NCBI RefSeq assembly: GCF_045679555.1
Contig: NC_092110.1
Span: 682,001 to 746,000 of the forward strand
Source of the DNA: Salvelinus alpinus
Taxonomy: Eukaryota; Chordata; Actinopteri; Salmoniformes; Salmonidae
Length of the DNA stretch: 64,000 nt
Direction of reading: 5' to 3'
Below are positions 47,701 through 59,153 of this stretch, one piece after another; the stretch's first letter is position 1; each line of letters starts with the position of its first letter. Below the pieces are notes generated by a model. The model saw only the letters and a program-made list of their open reading frames with translations, did not search any database and was not told where the DNA came from. The position numbers and the translations under genes were made by a program.

Positions 47701-50700
47701 TTGATTCAACAGCACGATCATTACACAGGTGCACCTTGTGCTGGGGAAAATAAAATGTGCAGTTTTGCCACACAACACAATGCCACAGATGTCTCAAGTT
47801 TTGAGAGAGTGTGCAATTGGCATGCTGACTGCAGGAATGTCCACCACTGCTGTTGCCTGCGAATTTCTCTACCCTAAGCCATAATTACAGAATTTGGCAG
47901 TATGTCCAACGAGCCTCACAACCGCAGATCACGTGTAACCATGCCAGCCAAGGCCCTCCACATCCGGCTTCTTCACCTGTGAGATCGTCTGAGACCAGCG
48001 ATCCGGACAGCTGATGAAACTGACGAGTACTTCTGTCTGTATTAAAGCCCTTTTGTGGGGAAAAACTCATTCTGATTGGCTGGGCCTGGCTCCCCATGGC
48101 TGCACCCCTGCCCAGTCATGTGAAATCCATAGATTAGGGCCTAATTAATTGATTTTAATTGACTGATTTCCTTATATGAACTGTAACTCAGTAAAATCAT
48201 TCAAATTGTTGCATGTTGCATTTATATTTTTGCACAGTATTGTTTGTGACTACTCAACAGAAAAAAATCTTGGCCAACCAACAACCTATCAACCAAACAA
48301 TCGACCATTCGACAAAATGGGGTCAGCCCTCAACTGAGACAGAAACATACTTTAAGATAATTTCTCAGATAATCCCAAATACAGACACAAACCGACGTGG
48401 ATAGATTAGATAGATAAGATTGTAGACATAGAAACAGAAATAAAGACACGTGAGTGTGAGTGTGTGTGTGTGTCTGTGTCTGTGAGTGTATGTAATTGTG
48501 ACACACTTACCTCCACAAGACACATTTAAACCAATGAACCAAGACAGACAGTCACCCAAACACACGCAGTGGCCCAAGACTGGCCTAGGGAACTAGGAAA
48601 ACCTCCAGTACAGGGCCGTCTGTCTCAGGGTTTGAGACCAGATCTAGGTCACTAGCACCAGGCAGTCCTTTGCTGTGATCCCCCCCTCTCCTCGCCTGGC
48701 CTAGCTGGGTTATTTATAGACAAATGAAGACCTTTCCCCCACAGAGCCCTTATCCTCCCAACTCCCCTCAAATGGATTATAGCTGCAGAAGCCACAGAGC
48801 TCTCAGCCACTCAGCAAACAGATCTGGATAGAATGGCTCTGTCATCAATGTCTTCTGGACAGATTGAACTCAAGCCAAGTGTCAACTTAGAAGGGAGACT
48901 ATGGAGAATGGTCGTAAACATGAGATGTATGCACAGATACACACAGAGGGACTCATCCACACATACGGTACATATAGTGCTCGTCCTTAAAGATCTAACA
49001 ACCGGATTTTGTGGATAGATGAGAAAGTATGAATTCAGTTATCAAAATGAAATTATAATTGAAAACATGTTATTTCTACCAGTACATGTGTGCTTTAGTG
49101 TTGTTTTCTTTGGCAACTGTTGTATAAGTGGGATAAACGCTTAAATATAGAGTCATATAAAAGAGCTTAGTGTTCACAGGCACAAACACGCACACAAACA
49201 CAAACGCTCATCGGAGCGTACGTGCGCACAGACACACAGAGTCATGTAAAAGCAGAACACACACAGACTGGCACAGACATATCCACATTGTACACACATT
49301 GACACTTAAATTGGGCATACACGTGTGCACTGTTGAGAGACAGAGAAAACCCCCAAAAATGTGTTTGAACTTTCATCTATGCAACTAACGCAGAATGGAT
49401 GTGACTGCCGATTAGTTGCAGACATAGCCTAATCATACAGACACCGACACACACACCGACACCGACACACACACACACACAGTGTTTGCAGACTGATCAA
49501 CCCTATAATAGATGATTAATTATGTCAGTCACCCAGGGTGACTGTTCGGCTGGCAGAACAGCAAGCTTTGAATATCTAGGACAGCAGGGTTCACTGAAGG
49601 TGAACAGGCCTGACACACATTCACACACACGCCCCTAGTCCTCTCACAGTGACTTAACACTAACAATCTTCATGATCATCGTCAACATTTTACGCGTGTG
49701 TGTGTATTCCTAACCACGGCTATCCTACCTGGTCAGAGACGTTGTACCAGCTGTAGTTAAAGGCGCTGGGACGGTTCTCTGGAGAGAGAGCCACCACCAC
49801 CAGGTTATAGCCGGCCCTGGACGTGTAGAGCAGGATGACTGCAGCACCTATGACAGTAGCTTGGCACACTGACGTACCCTACAGCGTAGGTAGGGAGAGG
49901 GTGAGAGAGAGATATTGTATTACATTTTTTTGATTTTAGTCATTTAGCAGACACTTGTCCAGAGCACCTTACAGGAGCAACTAGGGTAAAGTGCCTTGCT
50001 CAAGGGCACAAACAGATTTTTCACCTAGTCGGCTCAGGATTCGAAACAGCGACCTTTCAGTTACTAGCCCAATGCTCTTACCCACTAGGCTACCTGCCGT
50101 ATGGTGCAACTTTAGAGCACTAAGGGATGATAAAGATGATTAATCAATGAATTGATTGATTAAGTAACTGATTGGTTAGTTGGTTAATTGGTTAAGTGAC
50201 TTATTGGCTAATTGATTGATTTAATGCTTGATTGATGGACCGTCCAGTACCTTGGATTCGAGGTAGACGTTGGACGAGGACATCTTGGCAATCTTGAAAA
50301 TGCACACGGCCAGCGAGATGGCGCAGAGTACGAAGAGGCTGTCGTTGACCAGCACCCGGGCCAGCACCACCTGCCGCACCTCTGCCTCGCCCGCCTCGCC
50401 CTCCATGCCACCCCCTATGCCCCCCTGCACCAGCATTGCGCATGTCAGGTTTACCACGAGGAAGAAAAGGCTGGCAGAGATGAACGCCAGACGCATGGGA
50501 AACCTGCGGAAAAAAAACACAATTATAGGTGGTACAAGAACTAGCTTACAATACACAACATAACAATAATTCTACACAACAATAAATTAATAAAGCTTAA
50601 AACACCCAAAACCCCATTTCATTCTACTGCATTGGCTCAGTCAATCTTCCCAGTTCCCCCTTTTGCCTTCTCCACCTGCTCTTCTCCTTTACCCCCCTCC

Positions 50701-52148
50701 CCCTTGCAGGATGTGTGTATGGGTTGTGTTTGTGAATATGCGTGTGCATTTGTGCATGTGTGTGTGCCTACGTGTGTGGTGCTGGGGATTGTAGAGGACT
50801 GGGATGGAAAGGGGGGAGGAGGGTGTGGTGGATTTGGGGATTTGAGTTTGCAGCTTTTCATTTCGCATCAGACATTAATCGGCTGGGTGATCAAAGTGTT
50901 TATTAGTCCAGAAATTCAGACACCACCTTCCCCAGTCCACATCAAACAGCCAAGGGTGGAGACAGCTGAGATGAAGCTCAGAGGCATTATTAGACTTCAT
51001 CAAGGTTACTTCATCAGTCCATTCCACTGTATCTACAATAACACACTCTAGGCATTCAGTGAAAGTCAATCATTGATACTGTACAGAGCTTGGCCAACTT
51101 GGTTTTGGGATCTTGAGTATCTGAACGAATTGCTACCATTTATTCCAATTACAAATCACTTTAAGGGAATAACATAACATGAAAATGACACTCTAGTACG
51201 TTCTTACTAGAATGGGATCATTCAAACCTTTGGTGGCAACATGGCTCTCGTGTCCTGTGTCCTGTGTGAATTTAAGTATGCTCTCTCTAATTCTCTTTCT
51301 CTCTCTCGGAGAACCTGAGCCATAGGACCATGCCTCAGGACTACCTGGCATGATGACTCCTTGCTGTCCCCAGTCCACCTGGCCGTGCTGCTGCTCCAGT
51401 TTCAACTGTTCTGCCTGCGGCTATGGAACCCTGACCTGTTCACCGGACGTGCTACCTGTCCCAGACCTGCTGTTTCCAACTCTCTAGAGAGAGCAGGAGC
51501 GGTAGAGATACTCTTAATGATCGGCTATGAAAAGCCAACTCACATTTACTCCTGAGGTGCTGACTTGCTGCACCCTCGACAACTACTGTGATTATTATTA
51601 TTTGATCATGCTGGTCATTTATGAACATTTGAACATCTTGGCCATGTTCTGTTATAATCTCCATCCGGCACAGCCAGAAGAGGACTGGCCACCCCTCATA
51701 GCCTGGTTCCTCTCTAGGTTTCTTCCTAGGTTTTGGCCTTTCTAGGGAGTTTTTCCTAGCCACCGTGCTTCTACACCTGCATTGCTTGCTGTTTGGGGTT
51801 TTAGGGTGGGTTTCTGTACAGCACTGAGATATCAGCTGATGTAAGAAGGGCTATATAAATAAATATGATTTTATTTGATATTGTGTGTCTTTTCAAACAG
51901 CCATGGCATTTCAACTCTCATGGCATCGTTTTAAGAAAACACTGTCCATTCCCATACACGAGCTTTCATTTGGGTTATTGGCCATTTGATTCCCTCCTGC
52001 CCAACATCCTCTCCCCTGCATTGTCCCTCGCCTCACCCCAATCAGTATAAACTCAGTTAGACGAACCCAGACACAGAGTCAGCAAAAATTCCACTAACTT
52101 GTATTTGTTGAGCTCCGGAGAATATTTTGCTTTGGCTTTAAACATTAC
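38567..52148 (-). CDS. gpr137c: gpr137c, exons 2 to last (exon 1 outside window)
   Basis: Six exons join in frame to 310 codons: 52148-52099, 50503-50251, 49878-49729, 45236-45111, 40818-40694, 38795-38567. All borders are GT/AG. The protein is a multi-pass membrane protein of the GPR137 family, which sits in lysosomal membranes and is reported to promote Rag/mTORC1 signalling. Diagnostic text includes [59 protein letters not shown] and RRYDSDDDL. The final residues TPQN match GPR137C (VTPQN-type end) rather than GPR137 or GPR137B. The N-terminal exon with the first membrane segments must lie beyond 64000, making intron 1 longer than 11.8 kb. Frame and conserved motifs are intact throughout, so it looks functional. 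The tail is unusual: the end motif is present three times. Confidence 0.95.
38951..40465 (+). mobile_element. Decayed Tc1-like transposon in gpr137c intron
   Basis: Ends CAGTGCTTTGAGAAAGTATTC and, reverse complemented, CAGTGCCTTCAGAAAGTATTC, with TA at 38949-38950 and 40466-40467. It makes up about 80% of the 1.9-kb intron between the last two exons. A SINE tail fragment (TGTATGCACTCACTACTGTAACTCGCTCTG) sits at about 40216-40290. Confidence 0.88.
39300..40150 (+). pseudogene. Tc1-like transposase remnant
   Basis: Readable pieces in shifting frames: [76 protein letters not shown] and [11 protein letters not shown]. The order matches a Tc1 transposase from the DDE start to the third catalytic region. 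The second aspartate (QQD) survives, but the DLNPIE motif is lost. Confidence 0.8.
40694..40818 (-). CDS. gpr137c: gpr137c penultimate exon
   Basis: Acceptor CCCCAG|GCACCA, donor CCGAG|GTGGGT. Encodes [20 protein letters not shown] and the acidic [14 protein letters not shown] cytoplasmic tail segment. Ends in phase 2, completing a serine with the last exon. Confidence 0.95.
40976..41092 (+). mobile_element. tRNA-derived SINE (short family)
   Basis: CATGTGGCTCAGTTGGTAGAACATGGCGC carries an A box (TGGCTCAGTTGG) and GGTTCGATTCAC is the B box. The body CCAGTATGAAAAAGTAGCACTGCTAAATGAC is shortened. Similar to a tRNA gene head, but with no acceptor-stem pairing to close it. Confidence 0.8.
41149..41484 (+). 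mobile_element. Solo LTR (about 336 bp)
   Basis: Starts TGTCACGCCCTGACC and ends AATCGTGACA. The flanking 5-mers TAATG and GAATG match at 4 of 5 positions. AATCAGAGGCAGCTGTCTATCGTTGTCTCTGATTGGG in the centre forms a near-palindrome. No internal retroelement follows, so it is a solo LTR. Confidence 0.8.
41500..42827 (-). mobile_element. Tc1-like transposon, near full length, decayed
   Basis: The left end TGAACAAAAACATAAACGCAAC and the right end, reverse complemented, CTGAGCAAATACATAAACACAAC, are inverted repeats. TA follows at 42828-42829. The left TA is mutated. The element at 47520-48237 is an internally deleted plus-strand relative. Confidence 0.88.
41666..42553 (-). pseudogene. Tc1-like transposase, broken
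   Basis: Begins [20 protein letters not shown] at 42553 and is open for 144 codons through the helix-turn-helix half ([20 protein letters not shown]). It then continues in other frames with [20 protein letters not shown] and [16 protein letters not shown]. Frameshifts remove the first catalytic aspartate motif and the C-terminal SPDMSPIE-type motif is scrambled. The family stop (GHTRY end) lies at 41666. Confidence 0.85.
43401..43827 (-). mobile_element. tRNA-derived SINE, minus strand, near full length
   Basis: The reverse strand starts CTCCCGAGTGGCGCAGTGG, with B box GGTTCGAGTCC, and carries the long body shared with 34968-35360 (GGCGCGCAATTGGCCCAGCG, CCTCCGACACATTGGTGCGG). The long open frames across it on both strands are not genes. 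Confidence 0.9.
44641..44806 (-). mobile_element. tRNA-derived SINE, minus strand
   Basis: The reverse strand reads GGCAGGTAGCCTAGGTCACAGC, then a degenerate B box and TGACAAGGTAAAAATCTGTCG, ending in AACTGACTTGCCTAGTT. Same broad type as 49925-50100. Confidence 0.8.
45111..45236 (-). CDS. gpr137c: gpr137c exon (42 codons)
   Basis: Acceptor CTCCAG|GCAGAC, donor CTA|GTAAGA. Encodes [20 protein letters not shown] and [20 protein letters not shown], a membrane segment and the following loop. A second copy of the exon end and donor lies 42 bp downstream (45069). Confidence 0.95.
45420..45835 (+). mobile_element. Non-autonomous Tc1-like element (416 bp)
   Basis: Ends CAGTGCCAGTCAAAAGTTTGG and, reverse complemented, CAGTACCAGTCAAAAGTTTG, with TA on each side. 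Only the ends and leader of a longer Tc1 family remain; the transposase is deleted. Confidence 0.9.
45842..47405 (+). mobile_element. Tc1-like transposon, full length, decayed
   Basis: Ends CAGTCGTGGCCCAAAGTTTTG and, reverse complemented, CAGTCGTGGCTAAAAGTTTTG, with TA at 45840-45841 and 47406-47407. Length 1564 bp. Confidence 0.92.
46218..47229 (+). pseudogene. Tc1-like transposase, broken
   Basis: Start [20 protein letters not shown] at 46218; helix-turn-helix text [20 protein letters not shown]; frameshift near 46395-46425 into [20 protein letters not shown]. The first aspartate is in [13 protein letters not shown], the second in [13 protein letters not shown], the third residue in [16 protein letters not shown]. 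All three catalytic residues are encoded, but stops after GVG (46812) and at 46872 and a further frameshift near 47070 break the gene. The end ...KKKGQHCKY and stop are at 47229. Confidence 0.9.
47406..47513 (+). mobile_element. Right-end remnant of the 9003-type Tc1 family
   Basis: TAGATTGATAAGGGGGAAAAAA...AACAAAATGTGGTAAAAGTCAAGGTGTCTGAATACTTTCCGAATGC is the right terminal region of the family at 9003-10293. Its start coincides with the TA at which the 45842-47405 element sits, so it was probably split by that insertion. Confidence 0.75.
47520..48237 (+). mobile_element. Internally deleted Tc1-like element
   Basis: Ends CTGAACAAAGATATAAACTCAAC and, reverse complemented, CTGTGCAAAAATATAAATGCAAC, with TA on both sides (47518-47519, 48238-48239). 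It keeps the transposase start region ([17 protein letters not shown] in two frames near 47795) and the 3' leader, with about 600 bp of the middle deleted relative to 41500-42827. Confidence 0.88.
48240..49728. other. gpr137c intron sequence
   Basis: Intron between the 150-bp and 126-bp exons. It contains short CA/GT runs (48444-48486, 49437-49482) and no coding exon. The multiple ACACACA-rich segments give spurious frames. Confidence 0.5.
49729..49878 (-). CDS. gpr137c: gpr137c exon (50 codons)
   Basis: Acceptor GTAG|GGTACG, donor CAG|GTAGGA. Encodes [20 protein letters not shown] and [20 protein letters not shown], a membrane segment and a lumenal loop containing the potential N-glycosylation sites NYS and NVS. 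Confidence 0.95.
49925..50100 (-). mobile_element. tRNA-derived SINE, minus strand
   Basis: The reverse strand: GGCAGGTAGCCTAGTGGGTAAGAGC (A box TAGTGGGTAAG-like), TTTCGAATCC (B box), TGCTCAAGGCAC-type middle and the tail GTCTGCTAAATGACTAAAATC. It fills half of the 372-bp intron between two gpr137c exons. Confidence 0.85.
50251..50503 (-). CDS. gpr137c: gpr137c exon (84 codons)
   Basis: Acceptor CCGCAG|GTTTCC, donor CCAAG|GTACTG. Encodes two membrane segments ([40 protein letters not shown]) joined by a glycine- and glutamate-rich loop ([18 protein letters not shown]), longer and more glycine-rich than the human equivalent. Confidence 0.96.
50504..52098. other. gpr137c intron with dispersed retroposon
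   Basis: No exon. GT-rich stretch at 50710-50785, and a large dispersed repeat at 51236-51886 described separately. Confidence 0.5.
51236..51886 (+). repeat. Dispersed retroposon-like repeat, 3' end
   Basis: A widely dispersed teleost repeat with the phrases CCTCATAGCCTGGTTCCTCTC, TTTCTAGGGAGTTTTTCCTAGC and CAGCTGATGTAAGAAGGGC, ending in a TATGATTTTATTTGA tail. The same last 70 bases are found inserted in the Tc1 at 15231-15300, which suggests spread by 3'-primed retroposition. It encodes no protein I recognise. Confidence 0.65.
52099..52148 (-). CDS. gpr137c: gpr137c 50-bp exon (first exon in window)
   Basis: Acceptor CCCCAG|GTAATG, donor TACAA|GTTAGT. Encodes [16 protein letters not shown] and two bases of the next lysine, the short loop before a membrane segment, corresponding to the VIFK/VVFKAK segment of the family. 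It joins in frame to 50503. Confidence 0.92.
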
Positions 52149-52373
52149 CTGGGGAGACAGAGAAGGGACACATTGTTATTAACAGTTTACTCATCATTAA
52201 ACATTCACACATTGATATTGCTGAGGAGCACAGAAATACATGTGGTGGCAGCAGTGGCACTCACAACAGATAGAAATAGACACCAACATGAATCACAAAG
52301 GTGGGTGCCGGGCTGGTGGGCTACGAAAGGGGGTAAAGCATTGAATACATGCAATCAGTATTAGGTCTTCAAA

Positions 52374-52533
52374 GTACTTTTCACACTACTGAGCTGAACA
52401 GAGCCGAGCCCAACCAAGCTGTACTGAGCTGCCTTGATTACACATCCACGGTCCGCCATAGTTGCTGACAATGTGAAAAGAAAAGATCCAAGCCAGTACA
52501 GTTTGGGACAGCACAATAGTGTGAAAAGGGTAC
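52374..52533. mobile_element. MITE with CTTTTCACACTA termini, copy 1
   Basis: The left end TACTTTTCACACTACTGAGC and the right end GCACAATAGTGTGAAAAGGGTA are inverted. The interior has GAGCCGAGCCCAACCAAGCTG. Same family as 53954-54110. Confidence 0.75.
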
Positions 52534-53953
52534 AATTCTGGGGACAAAGGAGACCCCAACCGCTCTGCAACATCTGCGGACTGACCGTCGGGGGACGCAG
52601 ACACCGATGGGGTTACGATCTCTAGTGACAGTGCCTTGGCATTCTGCCACAGAGGCTTGTTGAGAAATTATCAGTCAGCGTCTATAACTGAGGCTGTGCC
52701 CAGATAGGCCTAAAATCTTGGCTAAATTTGTGGGGCTGGCTGGAAGCCAGATGAAGAGAGGGGGAGCAGCGGGGGAGACAGACTCTTCTCCTCTTCCCTC
52801 TGCTCTTTACTCTCCTCCACCTCTGAACCGCTGTGTCCCTTCCCTTCATTCTAATCTTCACTGATGAAGCAGTCCCAGAGCAAAAAGAGTAGAGCACAGA
52901 GCCATCATGGGGCCTATAAACACATTCCTCGATACAGCAGTTTACACAACATGAGGATAATGTTAACAAGGCAAGGAAACTGTCCTCTATTTGTATTTCA
53001 TGTCGAATGTGATTGTCTCGGACTGTGCCATGGGACAAAATAGCGGCCTTTAAAATTCTGAGGGTGACATTTTTATAGCTTCATCATTTTTGCACTTTGC
53101 ACAATTATTTTGCATTATGGCAATGTTGCCCTGAATCTCTAACAGAGATTCAAACAAAACATCATCAAAAAAGACACTGCCACAAAAAAGGCAGCCATCA
53201 TGATGAAAGAGATCCAGAAAACATTCTCTCACAGATGCTTCTCCCATATATCAATGGTCTTCAAAGCAGGCCATTTCACGCTGTTATTATCAGTATCACT
53301 GGTCACCCTAGCAGAGCTCTGTCTGGGGGATCTTTGATATCTGACTTTGTGGTGAAGTGCCTGTACAATGGGTTCCCAACACTTGTTCCCCTGGCAGAGC
53401 TATATCTCTCTGTGTGTGTGTGTGTGTGTGTGCGAGAGCAATATAGAGAGAATGAGAGAGAAAAATAATGTGTGAGCAAAGAAGAGAGAGAGTGCTTGTC
53501 ATTGACACTATGGACAGTTGAGTGACACACCTTACTAGATATTTAACACATTTTGAGTGAATCAACGGCCACTGCGAATCAAGAATTATAGCAAGCCACA
53601 CACACAAACACACACACCTTGAAGGCTTCAATATTCACACACCAAGTATAAAACAAACAGGTAACACTTTATTTGGATAGTCCATCTGTACTCTTGTTGA
53701 CAGCTTTGCAAGCACTCAGCTCTCTTCATTGTGTATACGTTTGTGTTTCTCTAGATACTCATCCTCATGGCCCGGGATTCTAATTAGAATCTACAAACTG
53801 ACTCCTGCACAAAAAAGTGCACAAAAATAGTTTGTCTGGCATTTATATTCTAACACTTATAGGGGTGTCCAGTGTCTACATTACTGTCCCGATTTGATAT
53901 GGGAATGGTCAGCACCACCAGAAACTGAACTATTCTTGCAAAGGAACCTAAAA

Positions 53954-54110
53954 TACTCTTTTCACAATACTAAGCCGAGCCAAGCTGTACTTCGCTGGCT
54001 TGCACACATCCACCATAGTTACTGGAACCATGCTGGAAAGTATAATGTGAAGCAAAAACAGAGTCAGCACAATAGTGCGAACTCGGATCAGCACAATAGT
54101 GTGAAAATAG
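53954..54110. mobile_element. MITE with CTTTTCACACTA termini, copy 2
   Basis: Left TACTCTTTTCACAATACTAAGC, right AGCACAATAGTGTGAAAATAG. The interior AGCCGAGCCAAGCTGTACTTCGCTGGC parallels copy 1. A GCACAATAGTG phrase near the right end is doubled (54066, 54090). Confidence 0.75.
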
Positions 54111-55716
54111 TCAAATAGGGGCACAAAACATCAGTATCCTCAACAGAATTCCCTACAAATGGAAGCTAGGACCAGGGCTGAAGGAAGTTCCAAAATGTGG
54201 AAAGGGTAGAAGAGTGGGTACGTGCTGACCTAGTCCACTTAGGGAACAACTGTGAAATTCAGAGTCTGTGTCGAAATTCCCTGACACCTTTGGGAGAGAA
54301 CGAGAGGGTTCGGATTCCATGACACTGAACTCTACACATCACCTGATGCTGACAGTTATTTATTGGAGAGGACGTGTTTGTGTGTGTGTGTCTGTGTGTG
54401 TGTGGGCCTAAAATGTTGTGTGCTCTAAAATACATACCTTGCAAATGACCAGGTTCAGAGTTCATGAGCATGCATTGTGTGTTGTGTGTGTGTGTGCAAT
54501 GTAATAATGTGTTGAAATACTACCCAGTTCAGAGAACGTGTACTAGTTTATGGGTCTGTATCTGAATGTTCCTGTACATGTCTGTGTAAAAGTGTGTGTG
54601 TGTGTGTGTGTCTATGTGTGCATCTGAATTTTCCTCTTCATGTCTGTGTCAGAGTGCTTGTGTCAGTTAGTGTCAGTGTGTTGAGGGGGTTTGGGAAAGG
54701 ATTAACACCTGTGTAGTGAAGGTTTCCCAGTCTCTCCAGCCTGCCAGCCAGTCAACCAACCAGGCAGAAAGCCTGAAGCTAATCTGATTGCAGACGAAGG
54801 CTGGACTGGGCCAGATAGAGAGAGGGCTGAGGTGGAAGGCAGACAACAAAGCTGGGAAAGGAGGGTTAGTAATCAGGGCGTCATGCACCCTAAAAATCTG
54901 TGGGGGCACAAAGTACGTGAGGATGATTCGGCGGGGCTAGGCCCGTGTCCTTAAATTGAAAAAGTAAAATGTAAACACCCTTTCCCTGCACGCTAGAGCC
55001 ATAATCATTATGCTTAATTCCATGTCAAAAATGTTGATTCTTCTGCATATCTAAGCATACCTCTTGAGCTGTTTGTATCCTCCTGACTGGTGGTTCTTTA
55101 AAAAAAAATATGAAACTAAATATGCTGCTCTACAACTCTGCTAAACTCTGGGTGAAAGATTGAAAGGAATGTGAGTCTTATTCAGTACATTAAACAATGG
55201 CTTGCTTCTACCATGTCTACCAACCTTGCCAGCAGGCATGCTAGCTAAGATAGTTAGACAAGCTAGCCACTAACATCATTGATAACCTGAAATGGCTTAT
55301 TGGTAGCTAGTTGGGGTTGGGAGATTGGGAACCTATGTGGGCAAGCTAAAGTCAACTTCATAAAATTGCTAGGTGGCTTGTGGTATTACAGAGAAACCCA
55401 AAAATGTATATCCTTTTTTTTTTTTTTTAACAGGACACATTTTTTAAACATGCCCCCTATGGCATGACACCTTTGTTAGTAATTCCTGCTTGTCCCCTAT
55501 TCGACTAGCTACCCGGGAATCCACACTGAATTTTGTTCACCATTCCATTTTGAGAGTGAAACATTTGCGAAAATGAGCAACATTTTGTTTGTATTTCAGC
55601 CTGATACTAAATTCTCAGACTCCTGGGCTAGGATTACTTGTCTACAACACTGAGTATTGGTTTGTTAATGTCTGTCAGTCAATCTAAGTCACCTGATTCT
55701 TAGCATAAATGGTAGG

Positions 55717-56481
55717 CAATGTCCCCACTAAGCTGCGCGTGTGCGCAGAGGAAATATCAGCCCATGGAGAGAAGCATGAGATTGAACTTCACTCAACTTT
55801 CGAGTTTTCCATGTTAGTTAACACTATCAACATTTCCCTTAACCGTGGACATTGTGATCAAATCAATGCAATATTAGCCACTTTCAATGCAACATACCGA
55901 AACAAAAGGCTTAACGCATCGGAGTAGGATTCTATTGTGTATGACTGCCCGTAGATCGGTTCGGCATAACCAATCAGAGCTGTAGTAAGCCTATATGCAA
56001 ATTGCATTGCCATATATGGATCTGTGCCTTTTACTTTGAACTGGACTGTGTTTACAGCTGTGGTCGTGAGTAGATACACTTGTTTAGAGATCAAAGCAAC
56101 ATTTGCATGTAGCCACCTGTGCACATTTTGTTCATATCCTTTGCTAGTTAAAGATGTATTAGCCCAGTTACAGATAATTTGCAGTCACCAATAGGGGAGT
56201 GATTGCTTTCTACAAGAGAAAAAAAACTTTAATTTCTAGACATCTTTGAAAAGCGAGTCAGGATTCACATTGGCTGCTACTGTAGGCTGAATGATAGAAT
56301 AGCTATTTCCATGTTAAAATGTTATGTGGTGCATTTTCTCCACTGTTTTTGATGGTAGGCCACTCTGGTAGGCCTACATTATGATCAAACAGCCACAGTA
56401 TTCTACTTGGCAAATGATAAAATTGTAACAAAGCGGGACCTGAAATTTGCTCAATGCCAAAAAAGATTAGAGGGAATATTG
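55717..56481. mobile_element. hAT-like non-autonomous element
   Basis: Starts CAATGTCCCCACTAAGCTGCGCG and ends AGATTAGAGGGAATATTG, reverse complement CAATATTCCCTCTAATC. Flanking 8-mers ATGGTAGG and GTGGTATG match at 6 of 8. No transposase. Sits in gpr137c intron 1. Confidence 0.72.
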
Positions 56482-57552
56482 GTGGTATGTTTTTTTTTCT
56501 TGGGTGTCTCATCGGAAACTAAAACATCCTGCGAAGATCCATGAGAAAGTACCGCTAAGGTTCTACGATGGTAGTGAAAAACAGATTTTTTTTTCTCAAT
56601 GAGGCTAACTCAGATAAACAGAAGTTCAATAGAAAGCAGACAGCAGGGAGGTTAGAGAGATGTCAGGATTCAGGAAAGTGTTCTGACTCTAGAGCAGTGG
56701 TACCCAACCTTTTTTTGAACCGTGGAACACCTTGATGGATCTATGAGTTTGATAGTTGCCATGGCGCCATAGTAGCAGCCTAGGCAGAGAGCTCCTGTAA
56801 ATGTGTATTGTTTTTAAGTATTATTTTTACGTATTTTTTTATTCATTTATTTTGTTAGCTTATTTAGTATTGATTATAAATATAATCGATCCACAGTTTT
56901 AAGACTGGCTAGTCAGTTGGTGTGCTAAGATAACTGAGAGGCCAGCTAACTAGCTACTTAGCCATTGTTTTAATTTGAAAAACAGAAGAATTGGCTTGGA
57001 GATTGTAAAATCTTGTTGAAATTGTGCGGATCTCCAAAGTGGTTACTCCAAGACTTCTCCAGTAGTGCAGTGATCCTTTGGCGCCCTAGCGGCGCTTATC
57101 TGGCATCACCCAGTTGGGTGCTACATGATGTTGGAGGAATAGTTTACCACAGACCCTACATAGAGTCTGGGGATGGCAAGGAGGTGCCTTGATCACCGGC
57201 TCCAGACGTGTCTTCCGGACCTCCAACATGATTGGCACTACTTTTATTGATCTCACATACCACAGCTGGTTGGACTGGAGGATGGTACAGTGCTGGTGGA
57301 AAGCTATGGCTGGCAACAACACCTGACTCCGTACTTCAGGCCGCTGCCATAGATCAAGCAGTATCAGGACTTCAGGTAAATATCATTTTCATTGCATTGT
57401 ATGAGGTTATTCATCTAAACTTGGGAGGTGAATTGACATTGTGCAAGGTTGTAATGTCTTATATATATTTTTTTAAATAGGCTCTCCAAAAATAGATTCC
57501 CTTGTTCATGCGTGGTTCGGACGGACCGGTCATCAGCACTATCTGAATTTTA

Positions 57553-58563
<1,011 letters not shown>

Positions 58564-59153
58564 TAACTACCTCGTCTATCCCTATTGTTATTGATATTGT
58601 TTGTGTACATACTGTATATTTTATTTATATTGACACTATCTATTTCTGATATTGCTACTATGCAAGTAACCATTTGGCTGTACCGTTTACACCTTCTGTA
58701 GAGACCCATCCACTTAGCAAGACTTAGCAAAATATTGATATAGAAAATTTATATTTGTGGCCATAACATGATTTTGTGACATACCACAACAATATCATGT
58801 GACCGTATCAAATGTCCACCACATAAATATATGGTTCATGCATCTGTTCATATACTGTACATGTGCACTTCACTCAGGTTTCAACTAATGTTGCATGGCC
58901 TTAACTTATATATGGAATACTATGTGAAAAGTGTGTGTGTAACAGTATATAAAGTATGCTAATGTACTGGTGTGAAGGCATTTTGGCAGTGGTGTAAAGT
59001 ACTTATTATTTAAGTATTTTTTGGGGGGGCATCTGTTCATTACTTTACTAATTATATTTATAGGTGAGTTTTTTGTCATTTTTATATCAAGATTAGAATT
59101 TTTTTTGTGGCACACCTGTGAGTTCATCAAGGCACACGAGTTAGGAACCACTG

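Larger units (their letters stand above)
52149..55716. other. gpr137c intron 1 sequence
   Basis: No coding exon was found. It contains two related MITEs (52374, 53954), several short GT runs (53412-53431, 54372-54402, 54595-54611) and a poly-T stretch near 55414. No first exon of gpr137c (expected text near YAQLWLVLLY) appears in any frame. Confidence 0.5.
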
